Assembly (NCBI GenBank): GCA_030431715.1
Contig: JAUIIO010000003.1
Coordinates: forward strand, 1-64,000
Reading direction: 5' to 3'
Source: a bacterium
GTDB lineage: Bacteria > Bdellovibrionota_C > UBA2361 > RFPC01
Length of the DNA: 64,000 nucleotides
The notes under the pieces: model-generated
What the model saw: only the letters and a program-made list of their open reading frames with translations
What the model was told of the DNA's origin: nothing
The model's database searches: none
Program-made: the position numbers and the translations under genes
In this document: positions 23,979 through 32,687 of the stretch, piece by piece
Layout of the letters: every line of letters starts with the position of its first letter
Numbering within the stretch: position 1 is the first letter of the stretch

Positions 23979-25556
23979 TCAAGCCACCGTTGAATTATCC
24001 AGCACTTCCTTAAACCACTCAGGCTTAACACTTTCCGGTGTTCCAGTACGGGTCACAAGCGAAAGATGCTTATAGCCCTGTGCGCGAAGGGTGCGTTCGA
24101 GTTTTGGAAGAGCGCTATCTACAAAATCAGTAACATCTTCCTGCTCAAACTTGAGGCTAAGCAGTAGCTCTTCTTTGCGGTGAGCGAGGTCGATCTGTAT
24201 CCCGCCCAGTGATGGGAGTTCGATTGCGAGATGTATACGTGTAAAGTCATTCTTCTTGCCCTTGCCTCCAGACTCATCTGAGTCAATGTTTTTAGGAGGG
24301 TCAAATCTCATCTCCCAGTTTTGAAACATGCCATTTAGAATGACTGGCATGAGGAAGAAGAGCGGATCGCCAAGTGTTTGCATTAGTGGTTGTAGCCGCG
24401 CTAATTGATCGCGTGACTGCATGATGCTTTCAAAGAATTTATTAAGCGGTTGAGTATTGGTTTCGCTTTTTGCGTTTTCGCCTGTCTGTGGAGATGGTCG
24501 CTGCTCACGCTGGTTTCCTTCAAGCGTACGTAGAAGCGACAGAAGTGCTTTTCGAATTTCATCTTCAGAGCCTGACTTTACAGCTGTCTCAAGAGATGGA
24601 AATTGTAAGAGCAGCTGCTCAAGTTGTTTTTGTATTGCGGGTGAAAATGACTCTCCCTTCGTATCGACAAACTTCTTTAAATTCAGAAAAGTCTCAAAAA
24701 GCTTACCAATAAAGGAGTATTCTTGCGGGAATTGCGATTGATTTTGAACGACTGAGCTCTGAATTGATGTAGAAAGTTCTGACAGGAGGGGCGCTAATTT
24801 TGTTGCTACTTGCGTCCCTTCTTGCAGACTGAGATCGATTGATTGATCGTTAACAACCTTTTGAATTTCATTTTCTAGAGTTTTGAGTACCTGTTGAACG
24901 AGCTGAGAGTTTTTCTGTTGAATAGGAGTTGCCTCAGTTGACGAGGAAGGTTTAGGTTCGCCGCCCTGAGCCTTAATAAGATTCTTGAGTATGCCAACAA
25001 GCTTTTCAGGGTCTTTGAGCGCTTGCTGTGGGATGAGTGATTTTGACTCATAAAGGCTTTCAAAAAGCTGTTGAATGGCACGCGTTGAGGATTCTGATTT
25101 GGCGCCAGACTGTTGTTGAAAGTTTTGAATAAGATGGATAAGAGAAGTTTTGCTCTGATAACTTTTCTTTATGGAATCAAGTGATAGCTCTGGTAAGAGA
25201 GCTTTTAAAATATTTTGAAATGCATCTTTCACCTTCGAGGTGTCATGAGGAATAGCAGTTGCCTGTGATGGGAGTTGAGGAGAGAGGATGTGGAGTATGA
25301 GACTTCCTTTACTCTTTTTGAGTATCACATGAAGAGAATCTCCTTCCTTTACTCCTTCTGGGAGTTGGACCTTTAAAAAGGTATCATTAATTCGTACGCC
25401 AATTTCACCTTCACTATTTCGGCTTACGGTTGCCCGAAGAGCTTGCTCAAGAGGGATGCCTTCCGGCGCTGTAGTTAGAGCGCTACCTGAGGTGTTCCCG
25501 GATGTGCTAACTATGTAGGGCTGACCCGGCGAGTACGGGCTGAGCTGTGTGTTCAT
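23979..25556 (-). CDS. Second FliK-like protein with C-terminal hook-length-control domain
   Basis: A 525-residue protein. The N-terminal ~100 residues (VSRNSEGEIGVRINDTFLKV, GDSLHVILKKSKGSLILHIL) form a small beta domain; a long Gln/Ser-rich helical middle follows. The end (~420-510) matches the Flg_hook fold: IHLAIELPSLGGIQIDLAH, LSLKFEQEDVTDFVDSAL, LPKLERTLRAQGY. The canonical FliK, with the stronger LDPPSLG motif, is encoded at 15357. This paralogue stands alone on the minus strand and may act in a second hook-length or specificity-switch step, or in another export system. The flagellar role is inferred from this domain only. Confidence 0.72.
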   Translation of the reverse strand: MNTQLSPYSPGQPYIVSTSGNTSGSALTTAPEGIPLEQALRATVSRNSEGEIGVRINDTFLKVQLPEGVKEGDSLHVILKKSKGSLILHILSPQLPSQATAIPHDTSKVKDAFQNILKALLPELSLDSIKKSYQSKTSLIHLIQNFQQQSGAKSESSTRAIQQLFESLYESKSLIPQQALKDPEKLVGILKNLIKAQGGEPKPSSSTEATPIQQKNSQLVQQVLKTLENEIQKVVNDQSIDLSLQEGTQVATKLAPLLSELSTSIQSSVVQNQSQFPQEYSFIGKLFETFLNLKKFVDTKGESFSPAIQKQLEQLLLQFPSLETAVKSGSEDEIRKALLSLLRTLEGNQREQRPSPQTGENAKSETNTQPLNKFFESIMQSRDQLARLQPLMQTLGDPLFFLMPVILNGMFQNWEMRFDPPKNIDSDESGGKGKKNDFTRIHLAIELPSLGGIQIDLAHRKEELLLSLKFEQEDVTDFVDSALPKLERTLRAQGYKHLSLVTRTGTPESVKPEWFKEVLDNSTVA

Positions 25557-25663
25557 GGGGCGATTCTTGTGCTACTTTATTTAAAGTACTGCTACAGGTG
25601 TAATGTCGGCAGATTGCTCAGAAATATAAAGTAGATATAGCCTAACCCCTTGAATTGACATAT

Positions 25664-26068
25664 ATGAATATATCCTTCGCAATCCATATCTTTGGTCTCG
25701 TCTTCTGGATGGGGCCTCTTATCTTACTTCCAGCGCTTCTTAAATCAGGTGCGAACGGGGAAGGTGTGCAGCAGTATGTGAACCGTTCTAAAAAGGGGTT
25801 CATGATCCCAGGCCTTTTCATGGTCTTACTTAGTGGGGTGTACCAAATAGTTGTTGGCGGCGTTTCAACGTATATGTCGCAAGGGTGGTTCCACGGCAAG
25901 CTTACGCTCGTGCTCTTTCTCTTTGTTCTTACGTGGCTACTGTGGCGTGAGCTTGGGAAGTTTCAGAAAGGAGTTGAGCTGTCTCGCCCACTCCTTATTC
26001 TCGTTCACGCAGGTGCTAGTACAAGCTTATTACTCATTGCCCTGCTTACGTTTCGTGTGCTCTTATAG
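25664..26068 (+). CDS. Four-helix membrane protein, CopD/HemJ-like
   Basis: A 134-residue integral membrane protein with four predicted helices. The first helix, SFAIHIFGLVFWMGPLILL, has the His and Trp pattern of the CopD/HemJ (UPF0093-like) superfamily, whose members bind haem or handle copper, and a second conserved-looking His sits in GWFHGKLTLVLFLF. HemJ is a protoporphyrinogen oxidase. This protein is similar in size, but I cannot choose between the subfamilies. The start is ATG at 25664; the frame extends to a TTG at 25655. It lies 30 bases upstream of sppA and is likely co-transcribed with it. Confidence 0.7.
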   Translation: MNISFAIHIFGLVFWMGPLILLPALLKSGANGEGVQQYVNRSKKGFMIPGLFMVLLSGVYQIVVGGVSTYMSQGWFHGKLTLVLFLFVLTWLLWRELGKFQKGVELSRPLLILVHAGASTSLLLIALLTFRVLL

Positions 26069-26098
26069 AGTCTGATCACAATTTAAGGAACATGTTTC

Positions 26099-26998
26099 AT
26101 GAAAGAGTATTTTCTTTGGCTCGCAAAGCTTATCACCTTTGTTGTCGTGATGATTTTTGGGGTGGCGATGCTTATTACCACTATCATTGCAGCATCTAGT
26201 CAGAAGATAGTTGAAAACCTTGATGTGAAAGATGAGCACCGGGTAGCGGTGGTAAAACTACACGGCATTATCGAAGATTCAACTGACGTCTTAAAAGAGC
26301 TTTACAAGCAGGCAAAGAATGACACAATCGATGCGATTGTATTAGATATCAACTCCCCCGGTGGAGCAGTGGGCCCATCGCAAGCAATCTTTAGCGCGGT
26401 TAAGAAGCTTAAGAAGATGAAGCCAATTGTCGCTAAAATGGATACGGTTGCTGCCTCAGGTGGGCTTTACTCAGCGCTTGGTGCCTCTAAGATTTATTGT
26501 CAGCCGGGTACAATGACGGGCTCCATAGGTGTGATCTTACAGCTTCCGAACTTTACAGAGATAGCTAAGGAGATAGGCTTTCAGATGGTTACGATTAAGA
26601 GCGGTGATCTTAAGGATGCCGGGAATGCTTTTCGTCCGATGACAGACAAGGACAGGGAGTACTTTAAAAACACTATCAATGTTGCTTACGATGATTTTTT
26701 GCGAGATGTCGTAGAGAGCCGTGGCCTTGATGTCGCTTCCTTTAAGCAGTATGCCGACGGTCGTGTGATTCTCGGAACACAAGCTGTTGAGTATGGCCTC
26801 GTTGATGGTTTTGGTGATGTCTATGATGCTGCCCGCGAGTCACTGAAACTTGCTGGAATAGAACTTAAGGAAGATGAGTTTCCGTCGCTCGTATACAAAG
26901 AGAATAAGTTTGAAGAGTTTCGAGAGCTGTTTAGCTCATGGATGAGTATGCCAGAGATTCTTGGTAGCAGAATGCGTCTTATGTATTTGATGCAGTAG
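26099..26998 (+). CDS. sppA: SppA, signal peptide peptidase (short form)
   Basis: A 299-residue S49 peptidase anchored by one N-terminal helix (LITFVVVMIFGVAMLITTII). Family motifs are LDINSPGGAVGPSQ, the nucleophile Ser region MDTVAASGGLYSA, the GTMTGSIGVI loop, and the catalytic Lys region IKSGDLKDAGNAFRPM. It degrades cleaved signal peptides in the inner membrane. Its length fits the single-domain ~36 kDa bacterial form and not the duplicated E. coli enzyme. Its last 20 bases overlap the end of the convergent HD-domain gene. Confidence 0.92.
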   Translation: MKEYFLWLAKLITFVVVMIFGVAMLITTIIAASSQKIVENLDVKDEHRVAVVKLHGIIEDSTDVLKELYKQAKNDTIDAIVLDINSPGGAVGPSQAIFSAVKKLKKMKPIVAKMDTVAASGGLYSALGASKIYCQPGTMTGSIGVILQLPNFTEIAKEIGFQMVTIKSGDLKDAGNAFRPMTDKDREYFKNTINVAYDDFLRDVVESRGLDVASFKQYADGRVILGTQAVEYGLVDGFGDVYDAARESLKLAGIELKEDEFPSLVYKENKFEEFRELFSSWMSMPEILGSRMRLMYLMQ

Positions 26999-27560
26999 TG
27001 CTGTGTTTAGCAGCTTTGTCTAGGCTGCTTGAAAATTCTTTTATGATTTTTCGAATTCGTGGCTCTGCCATACGGTGAGCACGTGTAACGTCGCTCTCCT
27101 CACCATAGCGAGCCACAATATCTTCTAGGCGTTGGTCATAACTCACAAGCTCTCCGCCCTGTTTTGTTTGAACGTCCCAATAGGTAATAAGCTTTGCAAT
27201 TGGATCTTCTGATATTGAGATCTCTGGTAGCTTTTTAATGTGTGCCTGTTCGGGCGAGTTGCTATGGCATACGATCAGGGCGGCTATTTCGGGATACCCC
27301 TCACGGGAGAGGAAATTTGCTCCATCAATAGGATGAAACCCGGTTACCTTAAGCTCTTCTAAGTAGCCTACGTCATGTAAGAGGGCGGCGCAGTATGCGA
27401 GAGGTGCGTTTAGCCCGAGCTCATTTGCCGAACTGTGAACACACTCAGCCACCTGTAAGATGTGCTCCAGCCGTTTCGGAGAGTCTGCAAACGAATTTTT
27501 AATAAATTCTAGGGTTTGATCCGGGTCTCTAAAGTTGATCTTGTCTTTCATAACGAGCAT
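26979..27560 (-). CDS. HD-domain phosphohydrolase
   Basis: A 193-residue cytoplasmic HD-domain protein. The metal-binding motif order is visible: the early His in RLEHILQVAEC, the paired HD in CAALLHDVGYLEEL, a further His in GFHPIDGANFL, and the D/H in IVCHSNSPEQA and AKLITYWDV. Substrates of such stand-alone HD proteins are usually nucleotides and cannot be predicted here. The start is ATG at 27560 or 27551 (MKDKINF), so close to the divergent tctC start (27570) that the promoters must overlap coding sequence. The 3' end overlaps sppA by 20 bases. Confidence 0.82.
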   Translation of the reverse strand: MLVMKDKINFRDPDQTLEFIKNSFADSPKRLEHILQVAECVHSSANELGLNAPLAYCAALLHDVGYLEELKVTGFHPIDGANFLSREGYPEIAALIVCHSNSPEQAHIKKLPEISISEDPIAKLITYWDVQTKQGGELVSYDQRLEDIVARYGEESDVTRAHRMAEPRIRKIIKEFSSSLDKAAKHSTTASNT

Positions 27561-27569
27561 TATACTTAC

Positions 27570-28535
27570 ATGAAATACACTTCCTTTAGAACCTTTCGTT
27601 TTTATTTCTCTTTTGTTTGTGCCTTTCTATTTACTTTTTGTGGATACGTCGCAAAAGCGGCGGACTTTCCTACAAAGCCAATTAAGATCATCGTCTATAC
27701 AAATCCAGGTGGACTTATCGATATAACGGCGCGCAAATTTGCCGGTGTTCTCGAATCTGAAGCGAAGAAATCAGGGATGAATCAGCCCGTAGTTGTTGAG
27801 AATAAAAAAGGGGCTGGGGGCCTTGTAGCTCTTCACTATCTCTCTCGTCAGCCTGCTGATGGTCACACACTTTTAGCGCTTACAAGCTCAGTCATTTCAA
27901 AGGCGGTACAGTCAAGACAGGAGAAGAAACTTGATGACGTCTCTTTTCTTGCCCGGTTAGTTGATGATTATGAGTGTCTCATTGTGAATCGCGAATCATC
28001 CCTTAAAAGCTTTGCAGATCTTAAAGCAGATGCCCAAAAGAAAGCAGGTGGTCAGATCTGGCTGGGGCCTGCTGCTGGAGGAACAGACCATATCTTTGCA
28101 AAGAAGTTCTGGAAAGCTACTGGTCTCTCTGGTAAATGGGTTCCGTATAAAAGTGGGAGTGACGCTCTTGCAGCTTTGCTTGGTGGGCACGGAGATGTTT
28201 ACGTGGGGAACCCGCAGGATGTAAGGGGGAGGCCAGATCTGAAAGTTCTTGCTGTCGCTTCCCCGGAAAGACTGCCGGATTTTTCTGAGGCTCCAACATT
28301 TGCTGAGTTAAATCTACCGACACTTACGGGCGAGAGTCTCTGGCGTGGTATCGTTGTAGCCAGCGCTACCCCCGGAGAAGTAAAAGAAGAGCTTTTAGCA
28401 CTTCTTAAAAAGGCATCTGAATCAGGAGAGTGGCAAAAGTTCGTAACTTCCGGCTCTGCTATTCCAGTCTTTGAAACAGAGGGAGAATTTAAGCGGGTCG
28501 TTGATTCACAAATCCAGCAAGAGAAGAATATGTAA
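27570..28535 (+). CDS. tctC: TctC, substrate-binding protein of a tripartite tricarboxylate transporter
   Basis: A 321-residue exported solute-binding protein of the Bug/TctC family. The start at 27570 gives a signal peptide (basic N-terminus, then FYFSFVCAFLFTFCGYVAKA). Mature-start hallmarks are FPTKPIKIIVYTNPGGLID and PVVVENKKGAGGLVAL, followed by GHTLLALTSS and the APTFAELNLP motif near the C-terminus. It captures a carboxylate in the periplasm and passes it to TctAB. The specific ligand cannot be read from sequence. Its stop overlaps the tctB start by one base. Confidence 0.92.
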   Translation: MKYTSFRTFRFYFSFVCAFLFTFCGYVAKAADFPTKPIKIIVYTNPGGLIDITARKFAGVLESEAKKSGMNQPVVVENKKGAGGLVALHYLSRQPADGHTLLALTSSVISKAVQSRQEKKLDDVSFLARLVDDYECLIVNRESSLKSFADLKADAQKKAGGQIWLGPAAGGTDHIFAKKFWKATGLSGKWVPYKSGSDALAALLGGHGDVYVGNPQDVRGRPDLKVLAVASPERLPDFSEAPTFAELNLPTLTGESLWRGIVVASATPGEVKEELLALLKKASESGEWQKFVTSGSAIPVFETEGEFKRVVDSQIQQEKNM

Positions 28536-28951
28536 TGTTTGAGGTTCTTGTTTTAGGAGTCCTAGCTCTATTTGCTACTGAAGTAGGACAGGTAAGCGGT
28601 GAAGATCTTTTGCTTCCGATCGCTGCCTTTCTCCTTGTTCTCATTCCACTTGTTACTCTCTTGCTAATAGAGCGTTCAAAACTTTTTTCAAGCTGGCGAG
28701 CGTTTACCAAGAAACGTTTTCTGGCGGTCCTTCTTATTACTCCACTTGTTCTTTTGGCGATACCGTTTCTCGGATTTCCCCTAGTGAGTTCATTATTGGT
28801 AAGCTTCTACGCTCTTCTACTTGGGGAGAAGCGTATATTTCCTCTTATGGTACTGCTGATTGTATGGAATGCCGTCCTTTTTGGCGTCTTTGTCGAGGTA
28901 CTCCATGTACCGGTACCGGAGGGCGAGCTCTTTGGTGGTGGTGGGGTTTAG
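28535..28951 (+). CDS. tctB: TctB, small membrane subunit of the tripartite tricarboxylate transporter
   Basis: A 138-residue protein with four hydrophobic segments, the expected size and topology for TctB. The sequence is poorly conserved in this family, so the call rests on position between tctC (one-base overlap) and tctA (6-base gap) and on the helix pattern (LLLPIAAFLLVLIPLVTLLL, FLAVLLITPLVLLAIPFLGF). It partners TctA in the inner membrane. Confidence 0.88.
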   Translation: MFEVLVLGVLALFATEVGQVSGEDLLLPIAAFLLVLIPLVTLLLIERSKLFSSWRAFTKKRFLAVLLITPLVLLAIPFLGFPLVSSLLVSFYALLLGEKRIFPLMVLLIVWNAVLFGVFVEVLHVPVPEGELFGGGGV

Positions 28952-28957
28952 TCGCTG

Positions 28958-30442
28958 ATGGAAGGTATTATATCACTTGAAAGTATACTAGCAGGGGGAG
29001 AGGTCCTTTTTTCGCTATGGGGAATGCTTTGTGTCTTTTGTGGTGTTCTCGTAGGGATACTTATTGGAGCAACGCCGGGATTGTCACCTTCGATGGGCGT
29101 CGCACTCCTTGTGCCTTTTAGCTATGGTATGGACCCGGCACATGCTTTTATTTTTTTTATAGCAGCGTATCAGGCTGCAAACTACGGCGGTTCAATTACT
29201 GCAATCGTTCTCCATGTGCCAGGCACTCCGGCATCTATTGTAACAGCCATGGACGGGTACAAGATGACTGAGCGTGGTGAGGCTGAGAAAGCGCTAGGAA
29301 CGGCCCTTATTTCATCAACCATAGGTGGGCTCTTTGGTGCTTGTATTCTTATAGCTGCAGCCCTGCCGCTGGCGCGTCTTGGTCTCTTATTTGGCCCGGC
29401 AGAATATTTTTCACTCGCCTTTTTTGGATTAGCAACAGTTGTCGCCTTTTCACGTGGGAAGATGTTAAAGAGTGCTCTCGCTCTTGGGCTCGGATTACTC
29501 CTTAGTACCGTAGGGACGGATCCCTTTAGTGGAATGGAGCGATTTACCTTCGGATCGTATGAGCTCTATGACGGGATTAATTTCCTTCCGGTTATGATTG
29601 GTGTGTTTGCTCTAGGAGAGCTCATGTCAAACTTTGAAAAAGAGCAGGTTCGTGGTGTTGTAAAATCAATTCAGCTCACAAAACTCTTCCCACCGTTTTC
29701 TCTTGTTGCAAACGCTAAAAAAATCCTCTTTCAATCATCGCTTTTGGGGACTGGTATTGGAATTATTCCTGGGGCAGGAGCAACGATAGCTTCATTTATA
29801 GCTTATGCAAAGGCAAAGGGCTCGTCATCTCAAGCTGAGGATTTTGGAAATGGTGCTAGTGATGGTGTCATTGCGAGCGAGGCAGCCAACAGTAGTTCGG
29901 TTGGGGGAGCACTTGTTCCACTCCTTGCGCTTGGTATACCCGGAAGTGCTACTGATGCTGTCTTATTGGGAGCTTTGTCGCTTCACGGACTTGTAGCGGG
30001 CCCGGAGCTCTTTCGCACAAATCCTGAGGTCGTGTACGGAATTTTGCTCTCACTTTTTGTTGCGAATCTTGTTATTTACCTTTTAGGGAGCCTCGGGAAT
30101 AGATTCTGGCTAAAGGTAATCTCACTTCCGCAGGCTCATGTTACTGCTTTTATCTTCTGCCTCTGTTTTTTAGGGAGCTTTACGGTAAAGAACTCACTTA
30201 TCGATGTCTGGGTCTGCTTTGCCGCTGGGATCATGGGCTGGGCGATGAAACAGAGAGGGTATTCACCAGCGGCGCTCATACTAGGGCTGGTTCTTGGGGC
30301 CATGCTCGAAACAAACCTGAGGCGTGCCTTGCTCATTGGAGGCTGGCAGATGCTGGTAATAGATAAGCCGGTAAGTGCTGCACTCCTTATCCTTTCAGCA
30401 CTCCTCATCTTCGGAGCTGTATGGAAGAACAAGCGCTCTTAA
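28958..30442 (+). CDS. tctA: TctA, large membrane subunit of the tripartite tricarboxylate transporter
   Basis: A 494-residue polytopic membrane protein with about twelve helices. Family signatures are LIGATPGLSPSMGVALLVP, YGGSITAIVLHVPGTPAS, GTGIGIIPGAGATIASF, SEAANSSSVGGALVPLLALG and GIPGSATDAVLLGAL. It is the transport channel, driven by an ion gradient, that takes up the carboxylate delivered by TctC. The tctCBA order is complete and tightly spaced. A palindromic repeat follows the stop and no further transporter gene is adjacent. Confidence 0.95.
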   Translation: MEGIISLESILAGGEVLFSLWGMLCVFCGVLVGILIGATPGLSPSMGVALLVPFSYGMDPAHAFIFFIAAYQAANYGGSITAIVLHVPGTPASIVTAMDGYKMTERGEAEKALGTALISSTIGGLFGACILIAAALPLARLGLLFGPAEYFSLAFFGLATVVAFSRGKMLKSALALGLGLLLSTVGTDPFSGMERFTFGSYELYDGINFLPVMIGVFALGELMSNFEKEQVRGVVKSIQLTKLFPPFSLVANAKKILFQSSLLGTGIGIIPGAGATIASFIAYAKAKGSSSQAEDFGNGASDGVIASEAANSSSVGGALVPLLALGIPGSATDAVLLGALSLHGLVAGPELFRTNPEVVYGILLSLFVANLVIYLLGSLGNRFWLKVISLPQAHVTAFIFCLCFLGSFTVKNSLIDVWVCFAAGIMGWAMKQRGYSPAALILGLVLGAMLETNLRRALLIGGWQMLVIDKPVSAALLILSALLIFGAVWKNKRS

Positions 30443-30475
30443 CAATCAGATATCCAATACGAAGAACAGCATTTT

Positions 30476-30598
30476 CTCCTCTGTGCTCTCTGTGGACTCT
30501 GTGTTTCGTAATTAAATGATGTGTCTGGTAATCAAAATGGGCAGCGATAGCGCCATAGGAGATATAAAACACAGAGCTCACAGAGAGCACAGAGGGGA
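30476..30598. repeat. Intergenic palindromic repeat, family C
   Basis: TCTCCTCTGTGCTCTCTGTG (30476-30495) plus GACTCTGTGTTT is inverted as AAAACACAGAG ... CACAGAGAGCACAGAGGGGA (30566-30598), with ~55 bases between the arms. It occupies the gap between tctA and the convergent Cys-rich gene. Its sequence differs from families A and B. Confidence 0.85.
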
Positions 30599-30669
30599 AT
30601 GAGGTTAAATGTCTGAGGAACTTATATGACGATAGTTTTAGCGTGACCATCTTTAGGTGATTTTTGATT

Positions 30670-31317
30670 TTAGAGCGCCCCCAGAGAAAGTGGACACTCT
30701 GTTGCACAATAGGAGAGAGCGCAAAGCTTATGACAACCAAAGCTCAGATCAAAAGGGTAGCTGCCGGGCTCTAAGAGTATGCCGGCATTACACTGACTCT
30801 GGCATTGGAGCGTCACTGCTTCTTTACAAAGCCTGCACTGAACAATGCCGGGAGTTCGCGCTTCTTCAGCAACACTCATTTTGTTTGCTTTCTTGCACTT
30901 ACGGAGTAGGCAGTCTCTCCGGCAAAGATTCGCTCTTGTTCCAGACTCATCCTTACACCCTTCTTTGCAAATTTCGCTACTTAGGATAATACACTGGTCG
31001 GGGTCCTCCCCTGAGTAGTCGGGGTTTCTTTCCAGTGTCCAAGAGTCGTCAGCTTTTTGCCCACCGTTGTATGTCCATTCATTCTCGGTTTTATTGGTGA
31101 CGACACCCCCCTTAGTAGACTTTGTCTCACAATCAAATGAATTACAGAGTTTTTTACAGCTAGAAACTGATTGTTTCTCGTACTTATCACATACCTCGAG
31201 GCAGTTTTTGCGGGCTTTACACAGATCTTCGCTCATAAGGTGTGACGGAGAAAAGAGAGCGGCAAAGCCAACTAAGAAGAGGAGCGAGTATAAAACAGTA
31301 TTGTTGACGTCTATCAC
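30670..31317 (-). CDS. Exported cysteine-rich protein (about 20 Cys)
   Basis: A 215-residue protein with an N-terminal hydrophobic segment (VLYSLLFLVGFAALFSPS), read as a signal peptide or anchor, and about 20 Cys in the mature part. These fall in clusters: CKARKNCLEVC, SCKKLCNSFDC, CIILSSEICKEGC, CRRDCLLRKC, CRLCKEAVTLQCQSQC, CHKLCALSYCATEC. The CxxxC spacing repeats through the chain and suggests several disulphide-bonded helical hairpins. No metal-binding family is recognised. The start is GTG at 31317, ten bases from the divergent aminotransferase start, so one of the two starts may lie further inside. Confidence 0.72.
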   Translation of the reverse strand: MIDVNNTVLYSLLFLVGFAALFSPSHLMSEDLCKARKNCLEVCDKYEKQSVSSCKKLCNSFDCETKSTKGGVVTNKTENEWTYNGGQKADDSWTLERNPDYSGEDPDQCIILSSEICKEGCKDESGTRANLCRRDCLLRKCKKANKMSVAEEARTPGIVQCRLCKEAVTLQCQSQCNAGILLEPGSYPFDLSFGCHKLCALSYCATECPLSLGAL

Positions 31318-31327
31318 GTATTACAGT

Positions 31328-32572
31328 ATGCCAGAGAGAGATCTGTCTGAAAACCAAGGTTCAAACAACACGCACATGCCCGAACTATCTAATAGAGCCC
31401 TTATAACTCCCCCGTCTCCGATTAGGAGCCTTGCTGCACTGGCCACGCAGGCTGAGCAAAAAGGGCGTAGCGTCTATCGTATTAATATCGGACAGCCTGA
31501 TGTTCACAGCCCTGAGTCTTTTAGAAAAGGTGTGGCAGACTACTCACACAGGGTAGTCGCCTATGAGACTTCTGAGGGGAATTTTGGATTACGAGCCGCG
31601 TGGGCGAAATATATGTCCGAGGAATTAAGCCTCGATTTTCATCCAGATGAGATGCTCATCACGGTGGGGGCGAGTGAGGCTCTTATCTTTACGTTCTGGG
31701 CCTGCTGTGACCCTGGAGATGAGATTCTTATCCTTGATCCTACATATGCTAATTATATTGGTTTCGCTGCTGTCACTGGAACAAAGCTTGTTCCGGTGAC
31801 GACTCTTATCGAGAATGAGTTTGCTATGCCATCAATGTCAGATATCGAGGCATGCATTACATCAAAGACCAAAGCGATTCTTATCTGTAATCCGAATAAC
31901 CCAACCGGCACCGTATACAGTGATGATGAGTTGCGAAAAGTGCACAAGTTGTGTGAGGACCGTAATCTCTTTTTTGTTATCGACGAAACGTATCGTGAAA
32001 TTGTATATGACAACCGCTCTCCGCTATCGCTCTTTCATCTTGAGCCGCAAAGTGAGCGTGTTGTTATGATTGATAGCCTTTCAAAGCGGTTTAGCCTGTG
32101 TGGGGCGAGGATTGGATGTCTCTACACTCGTAATCAAGAAGTAAGAGCACGTGTGCTTAATATGGCCCAGGCACGTTTGGCAGCGCCCACCATTGAGCAG
32201 CATGCTGCACGCTTTATGCTTGAGAATTTAGAAGCTGATTATTTTCAGTCTGTACGAGCTACCTATGAAAAACGCAGAGATGTATTATGTGAGGCTCTTA
32301 AGTCATTGCCCGATACCGATTGCTATTCACCAGATGGTGCTTTCTACACCGTAGCAAGATTACCGGTTGAACGTTCAGATGCTTTTGCTAGGTTCTTGCT
32401 CAGTGAGTTCGATGTCGATGGAGAAACTGTCTTTATCTCGCCTGCTGCCGGCTTCTATATGGAAGGAAGTCGCGGACAACAAAAGATTCGTCTTGCGTTT
32501 GTTCTTGAAGAAGAGAAGCTGCAAAGATCTGTAGAGATTATAAAGCTTGGGCTAGAAGCTTTTCTCTCGTAA
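31328..32572 (+). CDS. Class I/II PLP-dependent aminotransferase
   Basis: A 414-residue cytoplasmic enzyme of fold-type I, similar to aspartate aminotransferases. Motifs are INIGQPDVHSPESFRKG, ITVGASEALIFTFWA, ICNPNNPTGTVYSDDEL, VIDETYREIVYD, and the PLP-lysine segment DSLSKRFSLCGARIGC, with a C-terminal Arg in GQQKIRLAFV. The amino donor cannot be decided by eye. ATG at 31376 (MPELSNRALITPP) is an equally good start and would leave more room for a promoter between it and the divergent Cys-rich gene. It converges on recA across a large hairpin. Confidence 0.9.
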   Translation: MPERDLSENQGSNNTHMPELSNRALITPPSPIRSLAALATQAEQKGRSVYRINIGQPDVHSPESFRKGVADYSHRVVAYETSEGNFGLRAAWAKYMSEELSLDFHPDEMLITVGASEALIFTFWACCDPGDEILILDPTYANYIGFAAVTGTKLVPVTTLIENEFAMPSMSDIEACITSKTKAILICNPNNPTGTVYSDDELRKVHKLCEDRNLFFVIDETYREIVYDNRSPLSLFHLEPQSERVVMIDSLSKRFSLCGARIGCLYTRNQEVRARVLNMAQARLAAPTIEQHAARFMLENLEADYFQSVRATYEKRRDVLCEALKSLPDTDCYSPDGAFYTVARLPVERSDAFARFLLSEFDVDGETVFISPAAGFYMEGSRGQQKIRLAFVLEEEKLQRSVEIIKLGLEAFLS

Positions 32573-32616
32573 GTATCACACTGATTTCGTCAGCGTCTTT
32601 AATAGAGAGTCGGGGC

Positions 32617-32672
32617 ATCTCCCTGCGCTCTTAAAACTCCTCTTTGAAAGTGTTAAGAGCAGACAGGGAGAT
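32617..32672. terminator. Long imperfect hairpin between convergent genes
   Basis: ATCTCCCTG-CGCTCTTAA (32617-32634) is inverted as TTAAGAGC-AGACAGGGAGAT (32653-32672), around an 18-base loop, between the aminotransferase and recA. Probably a bidirectional terminator; no long T-run is present. Confidence 0.6.
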
Positions 32673-32687
32673 ATTTGTAAGGATGTC

